Assembly (NCBI GenBank): GCA_039972875.1
Contig: JBDWMA010000011.1
Span: 40,756 to 104,755, forward strand
Length of the DNA stretch: 64,000 nt
Origin: Pseudoruegeria sp039972875
GTDB taxonomy: Bacteria > Pseudomonadota > Alphaproteobacteria > Rhodobacterales > Rhodobacteraceae
Direction: 5' to 3'
Part shown: in pieces, positions 6,170-15,221 of the stretch
Layout: each line of letters opens with the position of its first letter
How positions within the stretch are numbered: position 1 is the first letter of the stretch
Notes under the pieces: generated by a model
The model's database searches: none
Told to the model about the DNA's origin: nothing
What the model saw: the letters and a program-made list of their open reading frames with translations, nothing else
Translations under genes and position numbers: made by a program

Positions 6170-8695
6170 ATGACGATACACAACCGATCCACACAACAGG
6201 CGTTGCGCGCTGTGAATTGGCCCTTGCGGTTGACCCGCTGGGGGATGCTGGCTGAACGCATTACACGGGCCTTTTGGCCTGTGTGGAGCCTTTTGTTTGT
6301 TGCGTTGGGCGCGGTTATGCTGGGCCTTCAGGATGATCTGTCGCTTGAGGTCGCATGGGTTGCACTGATGGTGTTCGGCCTGAGTGGACTTGCATTTATT
6401 TATCGTGGGCTGCACCAATTTCATTGGCCGACGCGAGGCGAAGCGCAAATGCGACTGGACGCAACGCTTCCGGGGCGACCGATCTCTACCTTGCAAGATT
6501 CGCAGGCGATTGGCGCTGGCGATCCCGCGTCAGAGGCTATTTGGGCGGTTCACCGCGCACGAATGATGGTGCGATTGCAGGATGCCAAGCCGGTTCAGCC
6601 AAATCTACGCATGGCGAAACGAGACCCCTACGCATTGCGTTATATGGCGCTATTGGTCCTCATGGTGGGGGTGTTATTCGGATCGTTCTTACGCGTCGGC
6701 GATCTCCAAGACCTTGCTGTTGACGGTGGTCAAGAGGCACTTGCCACTGGGCCTAGTTGGGAAGGGTGGATTGAACCGCCGACCTATATGGGCCTGCCGG
6801 GGCTTTATCTGAACGATATCGATCCAGGGGCACTGAACATTCAACAGGGCAGTATCTTAACAATACGTCTGTACGGAGAAGTTGGTGCCTTAACGGTTGC
6901 TGAAACCGTATCTGGCAATGTGGATGCGATCCAAAGCGCAGCAGAACCATCGCAAGAATTTACAGTTACGCAAAGTGGAACACTTTCTATCGATGGGGAT
7001 GGTGGTGCCGCGTGGCAAATCATGATGATCCCGGACGCTGCACCCTCGGTGATTCTATCCGCCACAGAAGAGACAACTTTGTCAGGGGATTTGCGCCAGC
7101 CCTTTTACACAAGGGACGATTTTGGCGTGGTGCGTGGTCGCGCGGAATTAGCATTGAATAGCGATTTATTGGACCGACGGCACGGGTTGCAGATTGATCC
7201 CGAACTTCGCGAACCCATCGCGCTGGATTTGCCGCTGACAATTTCAGGTGATCGTGCCGGTTTCGAAGAAACTCTGGTTGAGAATTTTGCAGAACACCCT
7301 TGGGCTGGGCTGCCGGTAACGCTGACGTTAACAGTTGAAGATGCCTTGGGGCAGACCGGTGACAGTGCGGTCAGCACGCTGCTTTTGCCAGGAAAACGCT
7401 TTTTTGATCCACTTGCGGCAGCGCTGATCGAACAAAGGCGGGATTTGCTGTGGAATAAGGACAACGGTGCCAGAGTCGTTCAAGTGCTGAAAGCCATTAC
7501 ATTTGCGCCTGAGGGTCTATTTGATCGAGACACGGATTATCTGAAGTTGCGGGTCATGATGCGCCGTCTTGAGGCGTCGGTTGAGACCGGGTTAACTGCG
7601 ACGCACCGTGATCAATATGCACAGGTGCTTTGGGATATCGCGCTTTTGGTTGAGGACGGCGACCTGTCGGATGCTCTACAGCAATTGCGACGTGCTCAGG
7701 ATAAGCTTGCGCAGGCCATGCGAGACGGCGCATCGGACGAAGAAATCGCCGAACTGATGCAAGAACTGCGCGAGGCCATGCAGGATTATATGCAGCAATT
7801 GGCACAGAATCCTCCGGATAGCGATGATCAGCAACAGGCGCAAAACCAAGAGCGCCAAGAAATCACCGGCGATCAGCTACAGCAGATGCTGGACCGAATT
7901 CAGGAGCTGATGGAACAAGGCCGAATGACCGAGGCAGAAGAACTATTGAACCAGCTGCGGGAAATGATGGAGAACATGGAGGTTACCCAAGGCGGGCAGG
8001 GGCAGCAAAGCCCAGGCCAAGACGCTATGGAAGGGCTTGCAGATACATTACGCGACCAGCAGGGGCTATCTGATGATGCGTTTCGGGATCTTCAGGAACA
8101 GTTCAATCCAAATGCTCAATCCGGAAATAGGCCAGGTGGTGAGAGCGGGCAAGGACAAGGTCAAGAGGGTCAAGACGGCGAAGGACAGGGGCAAACCGGT
8201 CAGGGCGAAAGCTCCCTCGCAGGTCGTCAGCAGGCATTGCGCGATGAGCTTGGTCGTCAACAGCAAAACCTACCGGGTGCAGGGACGCCTGAAGGCGACG
8301 CGGCGCGCGAGTCTTTAGGACGCGCGGGCGAGGCAATGGAAGGTGCTGAAGAAGCGTTACGACAGGGTGATAACGCAGAGGCGTTGGACCGACAGGCCGA
8401 TGCCATGGAAGCTTTGCGCGAGGGGATGCGCAATCTTGGAGAGGCGATGGCTCAGCAACAACAAGAAGGCCAGCAAGGGGAATCTGTTGGCGAAGCCAAT
8501 CCAAACGGTCGGGATCCGCTTGGCCGGGATTCTGGCACACAGGGCAACATTGGATCAGATGAAAACCTGTTGCAGGGTGAGGACGTTTACCGTCGCGCTA
8601 AGGATTTACTGGACGAGATTCGCCGCAAATCCGGGGAGCGTGACCGCCCTGCCTTTGAACTGGATTATCTAAAACGCCTGCTTGATCGGTTCTAA
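6170..8695 (+). CDS. TIGR02302/DUF4175 family membrane protein
   Basis: A large 841-residue protein of unknown function widespread in alphaproteobacteria. Three hydrophobic spans are near the N-terminus (about 41-60, 62-82 and 160-185), followed by a roughly 300-residue beta-type region that is probably periplasmic. The C-terminal half is a long low-complexity stretch rich in Gln, Glu and Gly (for instance QQQEGQQG), with heptad-like Leu/Met spacing around residues 490-610 that suggests coiled coil. The last 40 residues (YRRAKDLLDEIRRKSGER to YLKRLLDRF) are ordinary and conserved-looking. It ends 3 bp from the convergent zinc-ribbon gene. Confidence 0.8.
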   Translation: MTIHNRSTQQALRAVNWPLRLTRWGMLAERITRAFWPVWSLLFVALGAVMLGLQDDLSLEVAWVALMVFGLSGLAFIYRGLHQFHWPTRGEAQMRLDATLPGRPISTLQDSQAIGAGDPASEAIWAVHRARMMVRLQDAKPVQPNLRMAKRDPYALRYMALLVLMVGVLFGSFLRVGDLQDLAVDGGQEALATGPSWEGWIEPPTYMGLPGLYLNDIDPGALNIQQGSILTIRLYGEVGALTVAETVSGNVDAIQSAAEPSQEFTVTQSGTLSIDGDGGAAWQIMMIPDAAPSVILSATEETTLSGDLRQPFYTRDDFGVVRGRAELALNSDLLDRRHGLQIDPELREPIALDLPLTISGDRAGFEETLVENFAEHPWAGLPVTLTLTVEDALGQTGDSAVSTLLLPGKRFFDPLAAALIEQRRDLLWNKDNGARVVQVLKAITFAPEGLFDRDTDYLKLRVMMRRLEASVETGLTATHRDQYAQVLWDIALLVEDGDLSDALQQLRRAQDKLAQAMRDGASDEEIAELMQELREAMQDYMQQLAQNPPDSDDQQQAQNQERQEITGDQLQQMLDRIQELMEQGRMTEAEELLNQLREMMENMEVTQGGQGQQSPGQDAMEGLADTLRDQQGLSDDAFRDLQEQFNPNAQSGNRPGGESGQGQGQEGQDGEGQGQTGQGESSLAGRQQALRDELGRQQQNLPGAGTPEGDAARESLGRAGEAMEGAEEALRQGDNAEALDRQADAMEALREGMRNLGEAMAQQQQEGQQGESVGEANPNGRDPLGRDSGTQGNIGSDENLLQGEDVYRRAKDLLDEIRRKSGERDRPAFELDYLKRLLDRF

Positions 8696-8698
8696 TGG

Positions 8699-9640
8699 TT
8701 ATTCCGCATCGCTCCCCATGCCCGAAACAAGGCCGGCAGCCTTTTCAACAAGCTGGTTCATACCGATACGCCCTTGATTTATCAGATCAACATATTGGCC
8801 TATGATTGCCTCTGATTGGGGCGCCAATTCAACCACTTTGGGTGCGTTGGTATAAGTCAAGATCAGCAAAGCCATCAGAATGATCATCAAACTAAAGCCA
8901 AGTCGAAACCCGCGGCGTTGCGATTTTTCCTGTACTTGCACATCTTGGGCGGTGGGAGGCTCCCCGTCACGTTCAGATGTGGATTGCAGGGATGAGTTGA
9001 TCTGATCAATATCTGGCAGAAGGTCACTTCTGGTGGCGTCAACCTCATCAGGGACATCCGGTTCTATACCGCGTAGACGGGCTGTGCGTTCCTGAACGGG
9101 GGTCGCAATTGGTTCGGGTGTTGGTGGCGTTGGTTCTTCTAGGCCAAGATCGGTTTGTGTCTCGATCCCAGTGGTGCCATCGCGTTGACGCGCTATAGAT
9201 TCTCGTTCGGCCTCTTCTTTGAGGATGCCTAGAATGCTTTCATCGAGCACTTTTTGGCGCCGTGTCAGAATGCTCTCACTGGGGGCCGCTGAGGGGTCTT
9301 CGAATTCCTCATCGACTGGTTCGTCTTCGTCCTCATAGGCTTCATATTCAACCGGAGCATCGTCCTCAGGTTCGGAAACCCCTTCTTCTTCCAGCTCTTC
9401 CGTGTCGAACTCCTCCGGGACCATTGTTGGATCACTTGAGGATTCTACTGGGTTTGAATCAGGATCGTTGATCTGTTCGGAGAGATGGCCCGGTTCATCT
9501 AAACCATCCTCATCCACGACCGATTTGGTCTGAAACCAAGTGTTGCTGCAATTTGAGCATTGCACATCCCGACCGTTGTCGGGAATGACTGCGTCATCCA
9601 CTTCGTATTGTGCATCACAATTTGGGCAAATTAGCCGCAT
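8699..9640 (-). CDS. Zinc-ribbon (MJ0042-type) single-span membrane protein
   Basis: A 313-residue protein whose first 35 residues form a zinc ribbon: C5-x2-C8 and C28-x2-C31 within ICPNCDAQYEVDD and QCSNCSNTWF, the MJ0042/zinc_ribbon_5 type common in alphaproteobacteria. A strongly acidic, Pro/Glu-rich linker of about 190 residues follows, then one hydrophobic span (LGFSLMIILMALLILTY, about 248-268) and a short tail. The topology suggests a cytoplasmic ribbon on a membrane anchor. It is divergent from ftsE; function unknown. Confidence 0.75.
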   Translation of the reverse strand: MRLICPNCDAQYEVDDAVIPDNGRDVQCSNCSNTWFQTKSVVDEDGLDEPGHLSEQINDPDSNPVESSSDPTMVPEEFDTEELEEEGVSEPEDDAPVEYEAYEDEDEPVDEEFEDPSAAPSESILTRRQKVLDESILGILKEEAERESIARQRDGTTGIETQTDLGLEEPTPPTPEPIATPVQERTARLRGIEPDVPDEVDATRSDLLPDIDQINSSLQSTSERDGEPPTAQDVQVQEKSQRRGFRLGFSLMIILMALLILTYTNAPKVVELAPQSEAIIGQYVDLINQGRIGMNQLVEKAAGLVSGMGSDAE

Positions 9641-9803
9641 CGTGCCCCCAATCCCCGCCTGGCGGAGTTATTATTCTAATTGGCGTCCATTTCCGCCAAT
9701 CCTATCAAAGGCCTGCAGATTTTCAAAGGTTTTGCAACACTCTCCATTGAATCCTGTTGCAGGGTTCGGCAAAACTGTCGCAGAAATCAAGGAGTGTTCG
9801 GGT

Positions 9804-10481
9804 GTGATAGACCTGCAGGGCGTGGCCTACAGCTACAGTGGGCGAGAGCTCTTTTCGGATGTGACGTTGTCATTGGAGCCGGGATCGTTCCATTTTTTGA
9901 CGGGTCCCTCGGGGGCGGGGAAAACCACATTCCTAAAACTATGTTACATGGAATTGCAGGCCACGTCTGGGCGGGTCAATGTTTTTGGTCGCGATCCACG
10001 TGACATGACGCGCGATGATATCGCAAAGAATCGGGCGCGGATTGGGATCGTCCATCAGGACTGTCAATTTCTTGATCATTTGCCGCTGGTGGAAAATGTG
10101 GCACTGCCGTTGACCGTCAGCGGAAAAGACCCAGACAGCGCCACAGAGGATTTGAAATCCCTGTTGTCTTGGGTCGGATTGAGTGAACAAGCCAACAGAC
10201 GCCCGCCGGAACTTTCTGGCGGAGAGCGACAACGTGCTGCTCTTGCACGGGCCGTGATCAATGCACCCGACATTATCCTTGCCGATGAACCCACCGGTAA
10301 TGTCGACTGGGAAATGAGCCAAAGGCTGCTTTCTTTGCTGGTTGAACTAAATAAAATGGGGACAGCCATCATGGTTGCCACCCATGATATGAACCTTATC
10401 CGGATGGCAAAGAAACAAGTCAGTACAAGGACATTACGGATTGCGGATCGTACGTTGGTATCGGCAGGAGCTGATTTATGA
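9804..10481 (+). CDS. ftsE: Cell division ATP-binding protein FtsE
   Basis: ATPase of the FtsEX complex that controls septal peptidoglycan hydrolysis at division. With the GTG start at 9804 it is 225 residues, the usual FtsE size. Walker A GPSGAGKT is at 34-41, the ABC signature reads LSGGERQRAALARA, and Walker B reads IILADEPTGN. The GTG has AAGGAG nine bases upstream; upstream in-frame ATGs would add a non-homologous leader and are rejected. Its stop overlaps the ftsX start (ATGA). Confidence 0.9.
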   Translation: MIDLQGVAYSYSGRELFSDVTLSLEPGSFHFLTGPSGAGKTTFLKLCYMELQATSGRVNVFGRDPRDMTRDDIAKNRARIGIVHQDCQFLDHLPLVENVALPLTVSGKDPDSATEDLKSLLSWVGLSEQANRRPPELSGGERQRAALARAVINAPDIILADEPTGNVDWEMSQRLLSLLVELNKMGTAIMVATHDMNLIRMAKKQVSTRTLRIADRTLVSAGADL

Positions 10482-11392
10482 CTGACCGTGTGACCATTGC
10501 CTCATTTAAGGGGTTCTTGCTTGGCGATGCGCAAGCTGACCGGGCGGTTCCCCCCACAGGATTTACAGCCAGCCTAACGGTCTTTGCTGCCGCGGCGATG
10601 TCTTTTCTGGCCGTTTTCGCATTGGCTTTGTCCCTGACCACGGAACGGATTGCTGAACGTTGGTCAGAGGAGTTGGCCCAGACCGCAACCATTCGGATAT
10701 CTGCGCCGGACGGGCAGATTGAGGCGCAAACAGAAGCGGCCCTGAGAGTTCTTCGCACGACCCCCGGTGTTAGTCTTGCGCGTGTCTTAACCAGCGAGGA
10801 ACAACGAGAGCTTTTGTCGCCTTGGTTTGGGCCAAATTTGCCGATCGATTCCCTGCCACTTCCGCAATTGATTGAAATCGAAGAAGGCGGCAACGGTGGT
10901 CTTGATGCCGAGGGTCTTCGGCAACGGCTTGCAGCTGAAGTACCGGGGGCGGTTTTAGATGATCACGCGCAGTGGCGTGCACCTTTGGTGCAGGCGGCGG
11001 ACCGGATACGTGGGCTTGGTTTGATTTCTCTGGTGCTGATTGCGGCAACAATGGCTGTGATGATCACTTTGGCCGCCAATGCGGCACTTTCGGCAAATTC
11101 AAAAGTTATCGGTGTTATGCGGCTTGTCGGCGCGCGTGATGTGTATATCGCCCGTGCTTTTGTCCGGCGTTATACGATTAGAGCATTGATGGGGGCCGTC
11201 GTTGGTACGGTTGTCGCGATGTTGGCCGTTGCCTTCTTACCGCAAGATGCCACACAAGACGGTTTTTTGACTGGCCTTGGATTTGAACGCACAGAGTGGT
11301 TGTGGCCCGCTTTGATCCCAGTGTTGGCCGCGTTTGTCGCCTTTTGGGCCACGCGTACAGCCGCTCTACGTACTTTAAAGGAGATCACGTGA
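10478..11392 (+). CDS. ftsX: Cell division protein FtsX (permease-fold subunit)
   Basis: Membrane partner of FtsE, 304 residues. Four hydrophobic spans are visible: one near 25-47, then a soluble periplasmic domain of about 110 residues, then spans near 180-205, 227-250 and 272-292. This is the FtsX layout. The periplasmic loop would contact a hydrolase activator; which one is not encoded nearby. The stop overlaps the plsC start by one base, so ftsE-ftsX-plsC is probably one operon. Confidence 0.88.
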   Translation: MTDRVTIASFKGFLLGDAQADRAVPPTGFTASLTVFAAAAMSFLAVFALALSLTTERIAERWSEELAQTATIRISAPDGQIEAQTEAALRVLRTTPGVSLARVLTSEEQRELLSPWFGPNLPIDSLPLPQLIEIEEGGNGGLDAEGLRQRLAAEVPGAVLDDHAQWRAPLVQAADRIRGLGLISLVLIAATMAVMITLAANAALSANSKVIGVMRLVGARDVYIARAFVRRYTIRALMGAVVGTVVAMLAVAFLPQDATQDGFLTGLGFERTEWLWPALIPVLAAFVAFWATRTAALRTLKEIT

Positions 11393-12123
11393 TGGCATAT
11401 GCATGGCGTTGGCTTCGGTCGTTGTTCTTTTCATTTCAGATCTATTTGATGATGTTTTTGTTAGCGTTGTTTTTTACGCCGCTGGCCATTTGGAGACAGG
11501 AATGGGCCTTTCGCGGAATTCACACTTGGTGTCGTTACGTTCGTTGGACAGCGGCATGGATGCTCGGTCTAAAGACTGAGGTACGCGGAGAAATCCCGAC
11601 AGATGAGGTGTTAATCGCCTCTAAGCACCAGAGCTTTCTTGACATCATTATGATTGTCAGCGAAACGCCGCGCCCCAAATTCATCATGAAAAAACAACTA
11701 AAATGGGCGCCCATCCTTGGCTATTATGGGATGCGCATAGGGTGCGTTCCAGTGGACCGTGGCAAGCGGGGCAAGGCCATCTCTGATATGGTTGCTCAGG
11801 TGAAAAGCGGAAAACAGCAACCCGGGCAGTTGATTATTTATCCGCAAGGCACCCGCGTCGCGCCGGGTGCGACTTTGCCTTATAAGGTGGGTCCTGCGGT
11901 TCTGTACACACAAACAGGACAGCCTTGCGTCCCGGCGGCAACCAATGTTGGTGTATTCTGGCCCCGTCACGGTGTTTATCGAAAACCGGGTTTGGCGGTT
12001 GTCGAATTTCTGCCACGTATTGAACAAGGGCTCAATAAAGATGAATTTATGACCGAGTTAGAACAGGTTGTTGAAACTCATTCTGACCGGCTAATGGCGG
12101 AAGCAGGGTTCAAGGGCGGGTAA
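11392..12123 (+). CDS. plsC: 1-acyl-sn-glycerol-3-phosphate acyltransferase
   Basis: Adds the second acyl chain to lysophosphatidic acid in phospholipid synthesis, at the inner membrane. 243 residues. The HX4D catalytic motif is HQSFLD with His79 and Asp84, and YPQGTR at 150-155 is the glycerol-phosphate binding motif. A hydrophobic segment at about 10-32 anchors it. The start at 11392 is preceded by AAAGGAG; the longer frame from 11296 runs through ftsX and is rejected. Confidence 0.88.
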   Translation: MAYAWRWLRSLFFSFQIYLMMFLLALFFTPLAIWRQEWAFRGIHTWCRYVRWTAAWMLGLKTEVRGEIPTDEVLIASKHQSFLDIIMIVSETPRPKFIMKKQLKWAPILGYYGMRIGCVPVDRGKRGKAISDMVAQVKSGKQQPGQLIIYPQGTRVAPGATLPYKVGPAVLYTQTGQPCVPAATNVGVFWPRHGVYRKPGLAVVEFLPRIEQGLNKDEFMTELEQVVETHSDRLMAEAGFKGG

Positions 12124-12160
12124 TAATGCAAGTGCCCACGTCGGTTTAAGGTATCGCGCT

Positions 12161-12619
12161 TTAGACTGGCAATGCGGTGGTTTTGCAAACTGTACGTAAG
12201 GCAAAGGACGACTGCATTTGTGCCACGCCGGGCAATCGCGCTAGATACCGTCTGTGGATTAACGCAAAATCTTCGGTGTCTGCGGCCACAACCTTTAGGA
12301 GATAGTCCGCCGTCCCGGCCATAAGGTGGCATTCAAGCACGTCGGGTACTTTTGCGACCTCTCGCTCAAAGGCATCCAAGACTTCATCCGCCTGACCTGA
12401 AAGTGTAATTTCAACAAAAATCGTCGAAGGACATCCCATTTTGCGAGAGTCCAATAATGCGACGTAATCTTTGATGTAACCTTCTGCCTCAAGCCGCTGT
12501 ACCCTTCGGTGGCATGCAGAGGCAGACAAATTAATCTTGTCGGCCAAATCTGCGTTTGAGATTCGCCCGGATTTTTGAAGCACGGATAAGATCCGACGAT
12601 CTATGCTATCTATTTCCAT
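12161..12619 (-). CDS. Lrp/AsnC family transcriptional regulator, probable AldR
   Basis: 152 residues: an N-terminal helix-turn-helix (DRRILSVLQKSGRISNADLA to ACHRRVQRLEAEGYI) and a C-terminal RAM ligand-sensing domain. It is divergent from alanine dehydrogenase with 139 bp between the starts, the arrangement of AldR regulators that activate ald in response to alanine. The assignment to ald control is from position and family knowledge. Confidence 0.85.
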   Translation of the reverse strand: MEIDSIDRRILSVLQKSGRISNADLADKINLSASACHRRVQRLEAEGYIKDYVALLDSRKMGCPSTIFVEITLSGQADEVLDAFEREVAKVPDVLECHLMAGTADYLLKVVAADTEDFALIHRRYLARLPGVAQMQSSFALRTVCKTTALPV

Positions 12620-12758
12620 TCGTTCGAAGATCCTTCGAGATAAATACTATATATCGATTAATGTTACTATAAAAAGCTTCTACGGCACAAGTTTATCTAA
12701 GCCAATTGCAGCAAAGTCGGTGAATACTCCTGTCTATGGATGAAGGAGAGAGCTTACC

Positions 12759-13877
12759 ATGAAAATCGGATGCCCCACAGAAATCAAACCACAGGAATTT
12801 CGTGTTGGTTTGACACCCGCTGCAGCACGCGAAGCCATCAATAGCGGTCATAGCGTGGTTGTTCAAACTGGCGCAGGCCTAGGAGCGGGCTTTTCAGATG
12901 AAGACTACACCGCAACTGGTGCGGAGTTGCTCGGAACAGCTGCCGAGGTGTTTGCGACTGCTGATATGATCGTCAAGGTTAAAGAACCTCAGGCCGTTGA
13001 GCGCGCAATGTTACGCGAAGGGCAATTGCTGTTCACTTATTTGCATTTGGCGCCAGACCCCGAGCAAACCAAAGATCTGTTGGCAAGCGGATGTACTGCC
13101 ATCGCCTATGAGACAGTCACGGATAGCAATGGCGGATTGCCCTTGTTGGCCCCCATGTCCGAAGTGGCAGGCCGTCTTGCTCCGCAGGTTGGTGCTTGGA
13201 CACTGCAAAAAGCAAACGGTGGACGCGGAGTTCTTCTGGGTGGCGTGCCCGGTGTTGGACCTGCCAAAGTCGTTGTCATCGGTGGCGGTGTCGTTGGGAC
13301 CCATGCGGCGCGCATAGCTGCAGGAATGGGCGCGGATGTGACAGTTTTGGATCGCAGCCTGACACGGCTACGTTACCTTGATGATGTGTTCTCCCGCGAT
13401 TTCCGCAATCGCTATGCGTCCGCGGATACAACCAACGAATTGGTCCGGGAAGCTGACATGGTTATCGGTGCCGTTTTGATCCCCGGCGCCGCTGCTCCAA
13501 AATTGGTGAGCCGTGCACAGTTGTCCGAAATGAAACCCGGTGCGGCCATTGTAGACGTTGCAATCGATCAGGGTGGGTGTTTCGAAACGTCCAAAGCCAC
13601 GACGCATCAGGATCCAATCTATGACGTAGATGGTATCATGCACTATTGTGTGGCCAATATGCCGGGCGCAGTGGCCAGGACGTCTACGATTGCCCTCAGC
13701 AATGCGACTATGCCCTTTATGATGGCACTGGCCAACAAGGGGTGGCGTCAAGCCTGCGAAGACGACGCGCACCTTCTAAATGGTCTAAACGTGCATGCTG
13801 GACAGCTGACCTACTTCGCGGTTGGCAAGGCCCTTGGTATGGATGTGGTATCTCCGTCTGTTGTGCTAAAATCATGA
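12759..13877 (+). CDS. ald: Alanine dehydrogenase
   Basis: NAD-dependent interconversion of L-alanine with pyruvate and ammonia. 372 residues, the normal length. The N-terminus MKIGCPTEIKPQEFRVGLTP carries the substrate-binding Arg, VKVKEPQ supplies Lys75-equivalent contacts, and the Rossmann motif VVIGGGVVGTHAARIAAGMGA lies mid-protein. The ATG has GAAGGAGAG upstream. The 139-bp gap to the divergent Lrp gene contains a small inverted repeat (CGAAGATCCTTCG at 12,625-12,637) and several A/T tracts suited to Lrp-type binding. Confidence 0.95.
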   Translation: MKIGCPTEIKPQEFRVGLTPAAAREAINSGHSVVVQTGAGLGAGFSDEDYTATGAELLGTAAEVFATADMIVKVKEPQAVERAMLREGQLLFTYLHLAPDPEQTKDLLASGCTAIAYETVTDSNGGLPLLAPMSEVAGRLAPQVGAWTLQKANGGRGVLLGGVPGVGPAKVVVIGGGVVGTHAARIAAGMGADVTVLDRSLTRLRYLDDVFSRDFRNRYASADTTNELVREADMVIGAVLIPGAAAPKLVSRAQLSEMKPGAAIVDVAIDQGGCFETSKATTHQDPIYDVDGIMHYCVANMPGAVARTSTIALSNATMPFMMALANKGWRQACEDDAHLLNGLNVHAGQLTYFAVGKALGMDVVSPSVVLKS

Positions 13878-13894
13878 TACGGGGTTTAAATTTT

Positions 13895-13911
13895 TGCACA
13901 TAACCTGTGCA
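13895..13911. repeat. Small inverted repeat downstream of ald
   Basis: TGCACA-TAACC-TGTGCA, 18 bp after the ald stop. No T-run follows. It could be a weak transcript end or an operator for the next gene. Confidence 0.3.
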
Positions 13912-13937
13912 CGGATTTGATCTGACCACTCTGTTTT

Positions 13938-13977
13938 TCCTTCTGGCGGCTCCCTAAATTGGAACCAGCCAGAAGGA
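13938..13977 (+). promoter_or_regulatory. Leader hairpin that buries the ribosome site of the GST gene
   Basis: TCCTTCTGGC and GCCAGAAGGA pair perfectly over 10 bp across a 20-nt loop; inside the loop GGCTCC and GGAACC can extend the stem with one mismatch. The right arm contains the AAGGA Shine-Dalgarno sequence placed 7 nt before the ATG at 13,985, so folding would hide it. Confidence 0.5.
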
Positions 13978-13984
13978 TTACCAG

Positions 13985-14686
13985 ATGACCAAACTTACAG
14001 ATTTCCCAATTACCAAACGCTGGGCACCAGTCAATGACACTGCCATTCAGCTCTATTCCTATCCGACACCAAATGGGGTCAAAGTCTCAATCGCACTTGA
14101 AGAAATGGGACTAGCATACGACGCACATTTGGTTGCTTTTCGGGACGGTGATCAACTGACAGAAGAATTTTTGTCACTTAACCCGAACAATAAAATCCCT
14201 GCGATTATCGACCCTTTTGGCCCGGATGGCTCGCCTGTACCGCTGTTTGAAAGCGGTGCGATTTTGATATATTTGGCGGAAAAATCTGGTCAGCTTTTGC
14301 CTGCAAATGCGGCGGCTCGTGCCGAAGTCATTCAATGGCTGATGTTTCAGATGGGTGGTCTCGGTCCGATGTTTGGGCAATTGGGGTATTTCACTATGTT
14401 CGCCGGGAAAGAGATCGAAGATCCCCGCCCCCGCGAGCGTTTCATTGTTGAGGCCTCTCGTCTGCTCGGTGTTCTTGAACGTCAGCTTGAGGGCCGTGAA
14501 TGGGTGGCCGGCGAATATTCAATCGCTGACATTGCCATCGCACCTTGGCTCCGAGCTGCGCGTGATTTCTATCAAATTGGCGAGCTGATAGGGTTGTCTG
14601 ACCAGAAAAACGTCACTGCCTATCTAGACCGCTTTTTGGCGCGCCCAGCCGTTCAGCGAGGATTAACAATCCCCGCCCCCAATTAG
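13985..14686 (+). CDS. Nu-class glutathione transferase / disulfide-bond oxidoreductase, YghU/YfcG-like
   Basis: A 233-residue cytosolic GST. The thioredoxin-like domain starts IQLYSYPTPNGVKVSIALEE and contains NPNNKIPAI with the cis-proline; ESGAILIYLAEK is the glutathione gamma-glutamyl site; the C-terminal helical domain has GEYSIADIAIAPWL. The TPNGVKV and ESGAIL blocks are those of the YghU/YfcG group, which bind glutathione disulfide and act as disulfide reductases. The preceding 46 nt can fold into a hairpin covering its ribosome site. It converges with ytoQ, overlapping by 4 bp. Confidence 0.8.
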   Translation: MTKLTDFPITKRWAPVNDTAIQLYSYPTPNGVKVSIALEEMGLAYDAHLVAFRDGDQLTEEFLSLNPNNKIPAIIDPFGPDGSPVPLFESGAILIYLAEKSGQLLPANAAARAEVIQWLMFQMGGLGPMFGQLGYFTMFAGKEIEDPRPRERFIVEASRLLGVLERQLEGREWVAGEYSIADIAIAPWLRAARDFYQIGELIGLSDQKNVTAYLDRFLARPAVQRGLTIPAPN

Positions 14687-15129
14687 GACGGCAAAGCACC
14701 GGTCAGAACATACCGAAGCATTTGAACAACCTGTTCAGGTGTTTCGGCCACGGCCAATGCGGCGGCATCGACCTCTTTCAATGCGTGCTGGTGATCAGCG
14801 CCATGCATGACAATCAGAGATTTCCCCAAGGCCGCCGCATATCCCGCATCAAAAGCTGCGTTCCATTGTTTGTATTTTTCACCAAAACGCACGACGACCA
14901 CATCGGCCTCTTCAATACCCTTTCGCGTCCGAATGGCGTTTAGTTTTGCACCCTTATTATCGTGCCAAAACTTGTCAGGTTCGGCACCCAGTATCGCAAC
15001 GCCGCAGTCATCACTGGCCGCATGATCGGTGACAGGTGAATTAAACGCCACGTTCAAATCTGCAGCCCCTATTACAATTTGCTCTCGCCAGTCGGTGTGA
15101 ATTTCACCGGACAGATATACCTGCAACAT
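14683..15129 (-). CDS. YtoQ family protein
   Basis: A 148-residue cytosolic protein of the YtoQ family (Bacillus YtoQ relatives), probably with a nucleoside 2-deoxyribosyltransferase-like Rossmann fold; function not established. The start MLQVYLSGEIHTDWR and the block EEADVVVVRFGEKYKQWNAA are characteristic. A GAAGGAGAA ribosome site precedes the ATG. It lies downstream of pheT on the same strand, separated by a GC-rich hairpin. Confidence 0.75.
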   Translation of the reverse strand: MLQVYLSGEIHTDWREQIVIGAADLNVAFNSPVTDHAASDDCGVAILGAEPDKFWHDNKGAKLNAIRTRKGIEEADVVVVRFGEKYKQWNAAFDAGYAAALGKSLIVMHGADHQHALKEVDAAALAVAETPEQVVQMLRYVLTGALPS

Positions 15130-15150
15130 TTCCGTTCTCCTTCAAAGCAA

Positions 15151-15170
15151 AGGGGGCGCAGCGGCCCCCT
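15151..15170 (-). terminator. Hairpin between pheT and ytoQ, probable terminator
   Basis: AGGGGGC-6 nt-GCCCCCT, a 7-bp GC-rich stem. Reading on the minus strand it is followed by TTTGCTTT; on the plus strand by TTCTTTTT. It could end pheT transcripts on the minus strand, or transcripts from the opposite direction. Confidence 0.55.
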
Positions 15171-15221
15171 TCTTTTTCGATCAAATATCCTCACCGAAGG
15201 CAAGACATCTCTTTAATGCGT

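Noticed and set aside
5732..6496. 254-codon minus-strand frame
   Set aside because: Antisense to the lysA end and the DUF4175 start; rich in Arg/His/Pro as expected of a shadow frame.
9660..9700. Competing short inverted repeats before ftsE (ATTGGCG/CGCCAAT and TGGCGGA/TCCGCCA)
   Set aside because: Short, overlapping arms in GC-rich sequence, over 90 bp from the ftsE start; not strong enough to list as sites.
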